DNA of 64,000 bases from Firmicutes bacterium HGW-Firmicutes-1 (GTDB lineage: Bacteria; Bacillota; Clostridia; Lachnospirales; Vallitaleaceae), in contig PHAG01000007.1 in assembly GCA_002841625.1 (NCBI GenBank), positions 62,001 through 126,000 of the forward strand, read 5' to 3'. Positions 53,687 through 63,313 of the stretch are shown one piece after another (position 1 is the stretch's first letter; the number at the start of each line of letters is the position of its first letter). The position numbers and the translations under genes were made by a program. Below the pieces are notes generated by a model. It was not told the DNA's origin and did no database searches. It worked only from the letters and a program-made list of their open reading frames with translations.

Positions 53687-54427
53687 GTGGGTACAAAAAC
53701 AATCATTAAAATTGCAATGTTGAATTTGGCAATCGTTGTGCTTAATATAGTGATTTTCTCAAAAGGGCTTTTAGATATTGAAATAGGAGGGACAAGTGTT
53801 TTTGAAACTGCGTTTGGTTTTACGGCTATATTAATGAGTTTCATCATTTTTGTTTTAGGAAACTACAAACTTATATCTGGAAAAAAAGAAATAATTCATG
53901 CGATTGAACTCAAAACAGTTGAGGATTGTATAATAGCGCTTAAACAGCAGCATGTAAAAAAAACTTTTTCAAAAGATATTGCTAATATATTAGAACAAAT
54001 AGAAAGGTTCATGAAAAAGAAAGAAACACTAAAGGATATTCTACTTCAGAAATTTAACATTGGAGAAATGAGTTATTTAAAATTTGAAGGAGCTGTATTA
54101 GGTATTCAAGAAGTGTTTTACATAAATATCAAAAGTATATTAAATAAATTAAACGCTTTTGATGAACAAGATTACAATCGTATTCGAAACGATAGTATTC
54201 AAAAAAATTTCACAAAAGAATTCATTCAAACTAAGCTTAGCATATATAATGAGTATATTGTATTTGTAAAAGATTCAATTGAAGACAATGAACAAATTTT
54301 ACTTAAACTTGACAAGCTTCTTTTGGAAATATCTAAGTTTAGCAGTTTGGAAGATGGAGAAATTGAGAAAATGAGTGCAATGATAGAGGTAGATGAACTG
54401 ATTAACAAGACAAAGCTTTACAAATAA
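53687..54427 (+). CDS. Membrane-anchored coiled-coil protein in the telA cluster
   Basis: A 246-residue protein with two membrane helices (about 6-26 and 40-60) and a long cytoplasmic helical part. The layout resembles XpaC-type proteins, which are usual partners of TelA, but I cannot confirm the family by motif. The start is GTG 53687 with GAGGAGAAGG ahead. It leads a three-gene unit with the SBP-VWA and TelA genes. Confidence 0.7.
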   Translation: MGTKTIIKIAMLNLAIVVLNIVIFSKGLLDIEIGGTSVFETAFGFTAILMSFIIFVLGNYKLISGKKEIIHAIELKTVEDCIIALKQQHVKKTFSKDIANILEQIERFMKKKETLKDILLQKFNIGEMSYLKFEGAVLGIQEVFYINIKSILNKLNAFDEQDYNRIRNDSIQKNFTKEFIQTKLSIYNEYIVFVKDSIEDNEQILLKLDKLLLEISKFSSLEDGEIEKMSAMIEVDELINKTKLYK

Positions 54428-54451
54428 AAAGACACAGGAGTGAGAGCAAAT

Positions 54452-56149
54452 ATGAATGAGAAAAACAATTCAATTAAAATGATTATCATTTTGACAGTTA
54501 TTGCAGTAGTCGTTTTTGGAATTATTTATGGAGGTATTCAGGTAACAAGAAATTTAGGGAAAAGTGAAAAAGTTGTGACAACGGAAAATGCTATGGAAAC
54601 ATTGAAGGATCTTTACAGTGAGATAACCGTAAACACAATAACACCTAGAAAGGTTCCGGTAAGTCTTGAAACCACAAGTTTAGAGGAATCATTGCCGAGT
54701 ATAGATAAATTTCCAGCACAAGTAGAAAATACAACGGATACTTATATCGAAATATTTTCTTCCACTGAAAAATCGGGTGAAGGAAAAGACGGCTGGTTAA
54801 ATGACGTTGCAAAAGCCTTTAATGATGCAGCTATAAAAGTGAACGATCAAACGGTTTCTGTAAAAATTAGAGGTATAGCCTCTGGAACGGGAATGGATTA
54901 TATCGTTTCAGGAAAATATATTCCAGATGCATTTACTCCCTCCAATGAACTATGGGGAGAAATGATGTTATCAAAAGGAACAGACATCACATTGGTTGAT
55001 GAGAGACTAACCGGAAATGTGCCGGGAGTTCTTTTAACCAAAGCTAAATATGATGAACTTATTGATAAGTATGGTGCAATTAACCTGAAGGTAATCACTG
55101 AAGCAGTTGCCAATAATGAAATTGCAATGGGTTATACCAATCCGTTTGCAAGTTCTACAGGACTTAATTTCTTAGTATCTACATTATATACTTTTGACGA
55201 AAAGAATCCATTAAGTGAAAAGGCTGTTCAAGGTTTTGAAACATTCCAAACGAACATACCATTTGTGGCATTTACGACTTTGCAAATGAGAGAATCCGCC
55301 AAATCTGGTGTTTTGGATGGTTTTATTATGGAATATCAAACGTATCACAATTCACCGGACTTAAAGTCTGATTATATATTCACTCCATTTGGTGTCAGAC
55401 ATGATAGTCCAATGTATGAAATAGGAAACCTTTCTACTGAAAAGAAAGAAATCTTGAGCAAGTTTATTGAATTCTGCAAAATGGAAGAAAGCCAAAAACT
55501 AGCCTCGGAGTATGGATTTAATAATCTAAATGAATATAAACCGGAAATAGGTAATATCAACGGAGATACCATTACACAAGCTCAGAAACTATGGAAAGAA
55601 AAGAAAAACGGTACGAATGATATTGTTGCAGTATTCGTAGCGGATATATCTGGAAGCATGGAGGGGGAACCCTTGAATAAACTTAAGGAATCTCTTCTAA
55701 GTGGTTCACAATTTATCGGAAAAGATAATTCAGTGGGATTTGTTACATTTTCAACGGATGTGAATATTAATCTTCCTATTGGGAAATTTGACCTGAATCA
55801 GAGATCATTATTTACAGGAGCTGTAACAGATATGCAGGCAACAGGAAGTACAGCCATGTTTGATGCAATTGTTGTAGCTACAAAAATGCTGATGGATGAA
55901 AAAGCCAATAATCCCAATGCAAAACTAATGCTCTTTGTGTTAAGTGATGGTGAAACAAATCAAGGCTACAATTTTAACGATATAGAGAGCATGGTAGAAG
56001 TTTTGAAAATACCTGTTTATACAATCGGATATAATGCCAACATAAAAGTATTGCAAAATATTTCAAGTATAAATGAAGCAGCAAGTATTAATGCGGATAC
56101 AGATGATGTTATTTATAAGCTCCAAAACTTATTCAATGCGCAAATGTAA
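54452..56149 (+). CDS. Extracellular substrate-binding-protein-like/VWA fusion protein
   Basis: A 565-residue protein with one N-terminal membrane anchor (about 8-28). Residues about 85-370 look like a periplasmic binding protein (YIEIFSSTEKSGEGKDGWLN, IRGIASGTGMDYIVSG, IAMGYTNPFASSTGL). Residues about 388-560 are a von Willebrand A domain with the MIDAS motif DISGSMEG and TGSTAMFDAI, so it should bind a divalent metal. The domain faces outside. ATG 54452 follows AGGAGTGAGAG. It lies between the membrane protein and telA genes. Confidence 0.8.
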   Translation: MNEKNNSIKMIIILTVIAVVVFGIIYGGIQVTRNLGKSEKVVTTENAMETLKDLYSEITVNTITPRKVPVSLETTSLEESLPSIDKFPAQVENTTDTYIEIFSSTEKSGEGKDGWLNDVAKAFNDAAIKVNDQTVSVKIRGIASGTGMDYIVSGKYIPDAFTPSNELWGEMMLSKGTDITLVDERLTGNVPGVLLTKAKYDELIDKYGAINLKVITEAVANNEIAMGYTNPFASSTGLNFLVSTLYTFDEKNPLSEKAVQGFETFQTNIPFVAFTTLQMRESAKSGVLDGFIMEYQTYHNSPDLKSDYIFTPFGVRHDSPMYEIGNLSTEKKEILSKFIEFCKMEESQKLASEYGFNNLNEYKPEIGNINGDTITQAQKLWKEKKNGTNDIVAVFVADISGSMEGEPLNKLKESLLSGSQFIGKDNSVGFVTFSTDVNINLPIGKFDLNQRSLFTGAVTDMQATGSTAMFDAIVVATKMLMDEKANNPNAKLMLFVLSDGETNQGYNFNDIESMVEVLKIPVYTIGYNANIKVLQNISSINEAASINADTDDVIYKLQNLFNAQM

Positions 56150-56207
56150 ATAGTTGCTACTAGGTAAAAATATTACTTACCAATAAATGATTAGGAGGGT
56201 TATTCAT

Positions 56208-57350
56208 ATGAGTTTTTCTATGGAAGTTACAGATACAGAATTAGTTAAAAAAGAGATTGTTGAGCAGGTAAAGCCAGTTCCTGAAGAAATTGCTAAGTTA
56301 AAAGAGTTGGCAGATAATAATGTATCAGAAATCATGGCATTAGACATGGATTCATTAGAAAAAAGAAAAGTAGTACTTCAATCAATTGATGAATTTGGAC
56401 TGGAAACACTTCACAGTTCAGCGAAGAAAAATTCACTACTACAAGTTTCTGTTGGAAGTTTATCTAAAATGGGAGGTGAAGGTGGATCAGTTGCAACTAG
56501 CCTTCTTGATTTGCATCATGAAATCAAAGATCTTGATCCCAGCTTAATTGACTTTACAAAAACAGGAATTTTGGGAAAAATTTTCAACCCTTTAAGAGCT
56601 TATTTTGAGAAATACGAAAAGGCAGACAGTGTGATTAATGATATTGTGGTATCTTTAGAAAAAGGTAAAACAACCTTGAAAAACGATAACACAACTTTGG
56701 AAATTGAAGAAATGTCCATGAGAGATCTTACAAAAAAACTTACAAAAGAAATTGAAATGGGAACAATGATGGACGAAACAATTTCTAAACAAATAGACAA
56801 CGCTAAAGCTAGCAATGAAGATCCGGAAAAAATCAGATTTATCACTGAAGAGATTTTATTCCCATTGAGACAAAGAATTATGGATATGCAGCAAATGATA
56901 GTAGTGAACCAACAAGGAATCATGGCTATTGAAGTCATAAGAAGAAATAATAAAGAACTCATTAGAGGCGTAGAGCGCGCAAAAAATGTAACGATTTCTG
57001 CAATGAGAATTGCTGCTATCGTTGCAAGCGCTTTGTATAATCAAAAAATTGTATTAAAAAAGATCGAAATGTTGAATGCAACAACAAATGAATTGATAAG
57101 CGGAACCTCTAGGATGTTGAAAGAACAAGGAGCAGAGATTCATAAGCAATCAATGGAAGCCAATATATCTGTGGATACTTTAAAGACAGCTTTTACAGAT
57201 GTTATTGCAGCTATGGACGCTATAAGTGCATATAAGCAAGAAGCGCTTCCTAAAATGAAGCAAACGATAAGTGAATTTAAAGAACTAGCTGAAATTGGTG
57301 AGCAACAAATACAAAGATTAGAGAAGGGAAGCCGACTTTCTATATCTTAG
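56208..57350 (+). CDS. TelA/KlaA toxic anion resistance family protein
   Basis: A 380-residue cytoplasmic helical protein of the TelA family: GILGKIFNPLRAYFEKYEKADSVI, QRIMDMQQMIVVNQQGIMA and ALYNQKIVLKKIE match the family pattern. TelA proteins are linked to tellurite and other envelope or anion stress, but the mechanism is unknown. ATG 56208 follows TTAGGAGGGTTATTC. It is the last gene of the unit; its terminator is the insertion point of the group II intron. Confidence 0.88.
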   Translation: MSFSMEVTDTELVKKEIVEQVKPVPEEIAKLKELADNNVSEIMALDMDSLEKRKVVLQSIDEFGLETLHSSAKKNSLLQVSVGSLSKMGGEGGSVATSLLDLHHEIKDLDPSLIDFTKTGILGKIFNPLRAYFEKYEKADSVINDIVVSLEKGKTTLKNDNTTLEIEEMSMRDLTKKLTKEIEMGTMMDETISKQIDNAKASNEDPEKIRFITEEILFPLRQRIMDMQQMIVVNQQGIMAIEVIRRNNKELIRGVERAKNVTISAMRIAAIVASALYNQKIVLKKIEMLNATTNELISGTSRMLKEQGAEIHKQSMEANISVDTLKTAFTDVIAAMDAISAYKQEALPKMKQTISEFKELAEIGEQQIQRLEKGSRLSIS

Positions 57351-57392
57351 TAGATAATCTGTCTCACAATTAAAACTAATATTCTCAAGCTC

Positions 57393-57421
57393 ACAACACT
57401 TCTTTATGGGAGTGTTGTTTT
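57393..57421 (+). terminator. telA terminator, target of the group II intron
   Basis: ACAACACT at 57393-57400 pairs with AGTGTTGT at 57411-57418 and ends in TTTT at 57418-57421. The intron begins at the next base. Confidence 0.85.
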
Positions 57422-59299
57422 GTGTTCGCCCAGCATGGGCGAACTCTTGCGGGTGAAAGTCCCGAGTGTGCCTTTGTAGTAGGAAGCACATAGCCAAGAA
57501 CAAGGGTGTCCACCGTGAGGTGGAATCTGAAGGAAGTTGGAGGCAAACCTCTGGTCTGACGGACAGAAATCACATATAAGGCAGTTCATAATGGATAAGG
57601 TTGCACAACAAACTGAAGTCCGATACTACTGGAATAATTATGAAGTGTAAATGTGGCAGATAGATGGAGGGAAAGAGTTCGTTCTTAACTGGGGAGATCT
57701 TATCTCCTACACCAAAGGCTTGCAGTGATGTAAGAATGGGAAATGAGAAGTCAGCAGAAGCCATAGTAGTGATGAAGCCTATGGAAACTTAGGAATAGCG
57801 AAGGGCTGAACAATCTTATCAGTTACTAAAATCGTGATTGCGTATCAATGCAACATCAGGTGCTTTAACACTCTATCGAAAGATAAGGCGATGGCAGAGA
57901 TACCACGAGAAGAATGGAGGTAGCGAATGTGAAAACTGAAAATCTTTTGGAGCAGATACTGAGTTCGGAAAATCTGAATGAAGCATATCTGCAAGTCAAA
58001 CGAAATAAGGGAGCAGAGGGAGTTGACGGAATGAAAGTCGATGAACTTAAGGAGCATCTTAGAACGAATGGCGAGAACATTAAGGAACAAATAAGGGAAA
58101 GAAGGTACCACCCTGAACCTGTAAGGCGAGTTGAAATACCAAAGCCTGATGGTGGGGTAAGAAACTTAGGAGTTCCAACAGTAACAGACCGATTCATCCA
58201 ACAAGCAATAGCACAGGTGCTGACACCAATCTATGAGGAACAATTCCACGACAACAGCTATGGATTTAGACCTAAAAGATGTGCAGAAATGGCAATCATC
58301 AAAAGCCTTGAAGTGATGAATGATGGCAATACGTGGGTAGTTGATATTGACCTGGAGAAATTCTTTGACAATGTAAACCACGATAAGCTGATGAATCTCA
58401 TAGCAAGGACGATTAAAGATGGAGATGCCATTTCAATCATCAGAAGATTTTTGGTAAGTGGAGTAATGATTGATGATGAATACAAAGAGACCATTATTGG
58501 TACACCACAAGGTGGGAATTTATCACCACTCTTAAGCAATATAATGCTTAATGAACTTGACAAGGAACTTGAAGGAAGAGGACTTAGCTTTGTGAGGTAT
58601 GCAGATGACTGTATTATTCTTTTGAAAAGCGAGAAAGCAGCCAACAGAGTCATGTCAAGCATAACGAAATTTATTGAAGAGAAGTTGGGATTGAAGGTCA
58701 ATGTAAGTAAAAGTAAAGTGGATAGACCCAATGGCATAAAGTACCTAGGATTTGGATTCTACTGGGACACATTTAGTCATCAGTTTAAAGCAAAACCACA
58801 CCAAAAGTCTGTAGAGAAGTTAAAAGAGAAACTTAAACGGCTCACATCGAGAAGTTGGGGTGTTAGTACGGCATACAGAATGGTGAAGTTGAAGCAATTG
58901 ATAATTGGATGGGTGAACTATTTTAAAATCGGTAGCATGAAGAAAATGTGTACTGAACTAGATGCACACATAAGATTTCGATTAAGAATGTGTATATGGA
59001 AGCAATGGAAAAAGGTTAAAACGAAGTACAAGAATCTTATGTTACTTGGCATCCCGAAGCAGAAGGCTTGGGAGTGGGCAAATTCTAGAAAAGGCTATGC
59101 GAGAATAGGTAGTTCATGGATTCTGCATAGAGCGATTACCAACGAAAGATTAAAGAAATTTGGCCTAGTATTGCTACTAGACCAGTATCAGTTAGTTCAC
59201 ATTTAGTTATAAGATTGAACCGCCGTATACGGAACCGTACGTACGGTGGTGTGAGAGGACGGAAATTTCTCATTCAGAGAAATTTCCTCCTACTCGATT
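57422..59299 (+). mobile_element. Group IIC intron
   Basis: The element starts with GTGTTCGCCCAGC directly after the T-run of an intrinsic terminator, the known target of class C introns. It carries its own reverse transcriptase gene. Domain V lies at about 59217-59250, with the CGC triad (GAACCGCCG) typical of class C and ACGTACGGT opposite it. Domain VI follows with a GGAAATTTCTC/GAGAAATTTCC stem, and the 3' end is CTACTCGAT near 59299. The exact 3' boundary may be off by a base or two. It looks intact and so may still move. Confidence 0.88.
57929..59206 (+). CDS. ltrA: Group II intron reverse transcriptase/maturase (class C)
   Basis: The intron-encoded protein helps the RNA fold, splice and reverse-splice. 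The product of about 425 residues has the RT domain with IPKPDGGVRNLGVPTVTDR, GFRPKR, TPQGGNLSPLLSNI and the catalytic FVRYADD, and a maturase X domain near 320-400. It has no HNH endonuclease domain, as usual for class C. The start is either GTG 57929 (GGAGG eight bases ahead) or ATG 57914. No frameshift is visible. Confidence 0.92.
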   Translation: MKTENLLEQILSSENLNEAYLQVKRNKGAEGVDGMKVDELKEHLRTNGENIKEQIRERRYHPEPVRRVEIPKPDGGVRNLGVPTVTDRFIQQAIAQVLTPIYEEQFHDNSYGFRPKRCAEMAIIKSLEVMNDGNTWVVDIDLEKFFDNVNHDKLMNLIARTIKDGDAISIIRRFLVSGVMIDDEYKETIIGTPQGGNLSPLLSNIMLNELDKELEGRGLSFVRYADDCIILLKSEKAANRVMSSITKFIEEKLGLKVNVSKSKVDRPNGIKYLGFGFYWDTFSHQFKAKPHQKSVEKLKEKLKRLTSRSWGVSTAYRMVKLKQLIIGWVNYFKIGSMKKMCTELDAHIRFRLRMCIWKQWKKVKTKYKNLMLLGIPKQKAWEWANSRKGYARIGSSWILHRAITNERLKKFGLVLLLDQYQLVHI

Positions 59300-59442
59300 T
59301 AAAACTTGGCACATTAGTGTTTAAAGAGTTTATTTATAATGCTGATATTAAGGGTATATTTTATGCAATAAAAAGAAAACAACTTATCCTAAATATGTTA
59401 ATATAAAGAATAAGGTATAAAAAAAATAAGGATGGTGTTAAT

Positions 59443-59934
59443 ATGCTAAACGAAGAACTAGAACTTATCAAACAAGCTATTGTCAATGAGGTTGAAGGAT
59501 ATGAATTTTATCGTATGGCTGCCAATCAATCCGCAAGTATAGGAAGTAAAGAAGCATTGTTATTACTAGCAGAGGAGGAATTAAAACATGTTGAATACTT
59601 AAAGCTGCTTTTTGATAAAATGAAAAATGGAGCAGCTGAGGATTATAAACTCGCATTTTTATCGGATCCTCCTTCTCCCAATATTTACAATTGGAATAAG
59701 GTGGAGAAAGAATCAATTGGTTTGGCAATGTCTGTTTTTAGTGTTGGGATGCAAATGGAAAGAGATGCCATAGCATTTTATGAAAATGCAAGAGAAAATA
59801 CTTCAATGGTAGAAGCTAAAAAGTTATTCTCACTCTTAATTGGTTGGGAAAAAATTCATTATGAGCAGTTTTCTCTGCAATATCAGATCTATAAAGTTGA
59901 GTGGTGGTTAGAGCAAGGGTTTAGTCCTTATTAG
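59443..59934 (+). CDS. Ferritin-like/rubrerythrin-type diiron protein
   Basis: A 163-residue four-helix protein with the repeated Glu and ExxH pattern of a diiron site: NEVEGYEFYR, EEELKHVEY, ERDAIAFYENA and WEKIHYEQF. It lacks the C-terminal rubredoxin domain of full rubrerythrin. Such proteins reduce peroxide or handle oxygen stress in anaerobes. ATG 59443 follows AAGGATGGTGTT. It is a single-gene unit ahead of the PocR kinase. Confidence 0.82.
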   Translation: MLNEELELIKQAIVNEVEGYEFYRMAANQSASIGSKEALLLLAEEELKHVEYLKLLFDKMKNGAAEDYKLAFLSDPPSPNIYNWNKVEKESIGLAMSVFSVGMQMERDAIAFYENARENTSMVEAKKLFSLLIGWEKIHYEQFSLQYQIYKVEWWLEQGFSPY

Positions 59935-60175
59935 AGGAGCAGAGTTTATAGTTGTAAAAATAAATGAAAGAAAAAATTGATATAGCAAGTTTCACGTTGA
60001 TTCAAACGATTGCTATTAGAAAAAAACTGTGATATTATAATATAACAATTAGCATCGGACTTGTAATGAAATTCAACTAATAGTGGATTAAAAAATGCGA
60101 AAATTTAAGACACGAAGACGTATTGTAAGAATAATATTAAGAGATTATTCAGTTTTTTGAAATGGAGGTAAGATA

Positions 60176-61525
60176 ATGCCATCAGGGATAAAAAAAGACT
60201 ACAAGCAGACACATCAACTCAAGACAGATGAATTAGTTGAAGATTTAGATAATGAAAATATAATAGGCAATGATGAAGGCTATAATGAGAGGTTTGAGTT
60301 AAAAGAACTTATAGACTTAAAATTGTTTAACGACATTCAAGAAGGGTTATCCAAGGTTACAGGATTGGCATTTGTTACTGTTGATTATAAAGGAGAACCC
60401 TTAACAAAAAGAACTAGTTTTTCTGAGTATTGTCGTGCACGTAGAAAAATTGATACGTATAAAAAAGCGTGCTATTTATCAGACGCTCACGGAGGATTGG
60501 AAGCTGCGATTAGAGGCAAACCATATATATATCGTTGCCCGGGTGGCTTAATCGATTTCGCGGTGCCTATTGTTGTGAAAGGTCAATATTTAGGAGCTGT
60601 TTTATGTGGACAAGCGAGAAGTAGTGAAAGTGACCGATTTGATGATATCAATGAATTTATCAAGGCAGATCCAAAGTGGAAAGAAAATCCTGAGTTATTA
60701 GCAATGTATGAGAAAACACTAGAGATTGATTATGAAAAAATAGTATCGGTTGCAGATTTGGTGCATTTAGTCATAAATCAATTGGTTGAAAAAGAAGCGA
60801 TTAACATTATTCAGGAAGAATTGAACCGACAAAGTTTACAGCTAGCGGTCGAAAAAAGAGCACGTTTAGAAATTGAAAAGGAATTGAAGGATGCGGAGCT
60901 TAAAACACTTAAGGCACAAATGAATCCTCATTTTATGTTTAATGTATTAAGTTCTATTAGTAACCTTGCCTTGGTAGAAGGTGCTAAGCAAACTGAAGAA
61001 ATGTCCTATTTGTTCTCCTACTTACTTAGATACAACATTGAAAACGGTGACAAAGAAGTGTTTTTAAAAGAAGACTTAGAAAATATTGAAAGATATTTAA
61101 AGGTTCAAAAAATTCGCTTTGGTGATAAATTGAATTATGAAATTATAATATCAGAGGAAATAGATACACAAAAAATACCACCATTTGTAATACAAACCTT
61201 TATTGAAAATGCTGTAAATCATGGTATTGTTCCTAAAGAAGGACCGGGAACTGTTATTGTAGAAGTATTTTTAGAAAATGGAGATGTGGTTATTAAAGTT
61301 GAAGATGACGGTGTGGGGATGTCAAAAAGAGCATTGCGCAAAATATTTTTGCTAAACCAAGAAAATTACGAAGGAAATTCTTTGGGAATTGGTATTCAAA
61401 ACACAAGAAAACGTTTGATGAATAATTTTGGTGACGCATATGACATAGAGATTATCAGCAGAGAAGATGTTGGAACATCAGTAATAATTAAGATTCCAGA
61501 ACATTTTGAAGAAAGGGTTAGCTAA
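60176..61525 (+). CDS. PocR-domain sensor histidine kinase (LytS/YesM type)
   Basis: A 449-residue soluble sensor kinase. The N-terminal PocR domain (about 45-205) has FSEYCRARR, KACYLSDAHGG and YRCPGGLIDFAVPI, with the cysteines typical of this ligand sensor, which in PocR controls propanediol genes. A short coiled coil leads to a His_kinase domain with His252 (KAQMNPHFMFNVLSSISN) and an HATPase (FIENAVNHGI, DDGVGM, GIGIQNTRKRL). There is no membrane segment, so it senses a cytoplasmic compound. ATG 60176 follows TGGAGGTAAGAT. The next gene starts one base after the stop. Confidence 0.92.
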   Translation: MPSGIKKDYKQTHQLKTDELVEDLDNENIIGNDEGYNERFELKELIDLKLFNDIQEGLSKVTGLAFVTVDYKGEPLTKRTSFSEYCRARRKIDTYKKACYLSDAHGGLEAAIRGKPYIYRCPGGLIDFAVPIVVKGQYLGAVLCGQARSSESDRFDDINEFIKADPKWKENPELLAMYEKTLEIDYEKIVSVADLVHLVINQLVEKEAINIIQEELNRQSLQLAVEKRARLEIEKELKDAELKTLKAQMNPHFMFNVLSSISNLALVEGAKQTEEMSYLFSYLLRYNIENGDKEVFLKEDLENIERYLKVQKIRFGDKLNYEIIISEEIDTQKIPPFVIQTFIENAVNHGIVPKEGPGTVIVEVFLENGDVVIKVEDDGVGMSKRALRKIFLLNQENYEGNSLGIGIQNTRKRLMNNFGDAYDIEIISREDVGTSVIIKIPEHFEERVS

Positions 61526-62527
61526 ATGCATAAAGTACTCATAGTAGATGATGAATATTTAATGAGAAAAGCACTGCGTATTGTTATTTCAGAAACAGAA
61601 GGTTTTCAAATTGTAGGAGAAGCAGAAAGTGGCTTACAGGCACTTAAACTTTCTGAAGAGTTGGTACCAGATATTATTTTTATGGATATTAAAATTCCAA
61701 CAATTAATGGATTAGAGGTCAGCCAAGTTATTAAGAAAAGAGCACCAAATACATCAATTATTGTACTAACAGCCCATAGTGATTTTCAGTATGCTCAAAC
61801 CGCAATTCAAATTGGTATAGATGAGTACTTATTAAAGCCATGTTCATTTGAAAAAATAAGAGAACTATTAAACAAATATAAGCAGAATCATGTAACAAAA
61901 AGTTCTCATTCAGCAGAGCTAATAAAACATTTATCAGAAAAAGATTTTGAAAAAACATATGAAAAGATCAATAAGGTTGTAGGTTATATTTTTAAACAAA
62001 CGCAAGACCCAAATTTGATTTATAGAGAACTTAAGGAAATGCTTGCTCAATGTTTAGATTTAATTGCTTGTATGGATAAAGATTATAGAGATTCCTATGA
62101 AAAAAAATTCCAAATCAATGAAGCCATATGTAAAGACGTTGTATTAGCAGAATTTTGGGTATTTGATTTACTAGATGAAGTTTTCAAGCAAAGGAGTATT
62201 CAAAATTATCCTCAATTGATTAAAGTATTTACCTATCTTGAGAATAATATAAAAAAGGATGTAAGTCTCCAATCAGCGGCAACCTATTCAGAACTTAGTC
62301 TTAGCTATTTAAGTAGATTGTTCAAAAAGGAATTCGGGATAAATTTCACAAATTATATTAGTATTAAAAAGGTAAGAAAATCCAAGAAATTATTAAAAGA
62401 AAGTGATATCGGTATAGCAGATGTAGCGTTTGAATTTGGGTATAATGAATCAAGCTATTTTTGCAAGGTATTTAAAGGAATTGAAGGAATTACGCCTACT
62501 CAGTACAGAGAAAACCTTAAGAAATAA
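61526..62527 (+). CDS. AraC-type response regulator
   Basis: A 333-residue response regulator of the YesN type: a receiver with Asp54 (IIFMDIKIPT) and DEYLLKPCSFEK, a helical linker (about 125-230), and a C-terminal AraC helix-turn-helix pair (SLSYLSRLFKKEFGINFTNYI and ADVAFEFGYNESSYFCKVFK). It directly follows the PocR kinase and precedes microcompartment shell genes by 490 bases, so it likely activates them when the substrate is present. Confidence 0.93.
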   Translation: MHKVLIVDDEYLMRKALRIVISETEGFQIVGEAESGLQALKLSEELVPDIIFMDIKIPTINGLEVSQVIKKRAPNTSIIVLTAHSDFQYAQTAIQIGIDEYLLKPCSFEKIRELLNKYKQNHVTKSSHSAELIKHLSEKDFEKTYEKINKVVGYIFKQTQDPNLIYRELKEMLAQCLDLIACMDKDYRDSYEKKFQINEAICKDVVLAEFWVFDLLDEVFKQRSIQNYPQLIKVFTYLENNIKKDVSLQSAATYSELSLSYLSRLFKKEFGINFTNYISIKKVRKSKKLLKESDIGIADVAFEFGYNESSYFCKVFKGIEGITPTQYRENLKK

Positions 62528-62568
62528 TAGTAGGTACAATTCGAAATATGATGAAAGCAACCAGTAGA

Positions 62569-62605
62569 GAGCATTTATATCTCAAATATAGATGTTCTTT
62601 TTTTT
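62569..62605 (+). terminator. Intrinsic terminator after the response regulator
   Basis: GAGCATTTATAT at 62569-62580 pairs with ATATAGATGTTC at 62586-62597 (two G-T pairs) and runs into eight Ts. Confidence 0.8.
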
Positions 62606-63016
62606 GTCCTATTTTAGCAGGAATGAAATGGTGAATAATCGAGGAAGGACAAAAAAGTATAACTGATTAAGCGGTTTTACAATGGCTTATTTTAATTGTG
62701 AGCAAAATAGTATAACCATGGTTTAAGATTACTGAAAAAGAAATTGGAAACCCCAAGTTCACAAGAAGAATTTAACTATTTACAGGTTAAAAGTGACAAT
62801 AATTAAGTGTTGTTATCGATGAGGTTGGTAATATTTCTTAACGTAACAATAGGACACGTGTAAAACTATAAAAAAATTATCAGGTTTTGTACAAATTTTT
62901 GTTACTTATTTTTTGAAAAAAACAGTAGCATATAGAGAGTAACACAAGAAAACTTCTAGTGCAAAGCAATATGCACTTCAGGTATAACTTAAAAAGGGTA
63001 AAAGGAGGAATACAAA
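62606..63016 (+). promoter_or_regulatory. Upstream region of the microcompartment operon
   Basis: About 410 bases without a gene. It should hold the regulated promoter and the binding sites of the AraC-type regulator. AGTGCA/TGCACT at 62958-62977 forms a hairpin about 40 bases before the first shell gene. GTTACT and AGTAAC arms enclose a TTTTTTGAAAAAA palindrome upstream. I see no clear -35/-10 pair, and the hairpin loop does not match an ANTAR target. Confidence 0.45.
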
Positions 63017-63298
63017 ATGTCACAAGAAGCTTTAGGAATGATTGAAACAAAAGGACTTGTTGGAGCGATTGAAGCTGCCGACGCAATGGTTAAATCAGCA
63101 AATGTTGAGCTAGTTGGATACGAAAAAATCGGATCAGGTTTGGTAACAGTTATGGTAAGAGGAGATGTAGGCGCGGTTAAAGCAGCTACTGATGCTGGAG
63201 CTGCAGCAGCTCAAAAGGTTGGCCAAGTAATTTCGACTCATGTAATTGCAAGACCACACACAGATGTAGAAAAACTAATATCAGTTGAAAAAAAGTAG
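63017..63298 (+). CDS. BMC shell protein, hexamer type (PduA/EutM-like)
   Basis: A 93-residue shell protein of a bacterial microcompartment, one BMC domain. It begins [21 protein letters not shown], has [17 protein letters not shown], and ends with [11 protein letters not shown], as in PduA and EutM. Six copies form a tile with a central pore. ATG 63017 follows AAAAGGAGGAA. It opens the shell operon, and a PduB-like gene follows 15 bases on. Confidence 0.95.
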   Translation: MSQEALGMIETKGLVGAIEAADAMVKSANVELVGYEKIGSGLVTVMVRGDVGAVKAATDAGAAAAQKVGQVISTHVIARPHTDVEKLISVEKK

Positions 63299-63313
63299 AA
63301 GGAGGTCTGAAAA

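Noticed and set aside
57318-57764. Several short minus-strand frames around the start of the intron
   Set aside because: They overlap each other and the structured 5' part of the group II intron; GC-rich RNA structure gives chance frames.
59215-59406. 63-codon frame after the intron reverse transcriptase
   Set aside because: It reads through domains V and VI of the intron RNA and the 3' exon, with no ribosome binding site. The Arg-rich start is a product of the structured RNA sequence.
62958-62977. Hairpin before the shell genes as an ANTAR target like those of eut operons
   Set aside because: The loop is eight bases, there is no second hairpin with an A1/G4 six-base loop, and no terminator follows before the gene.
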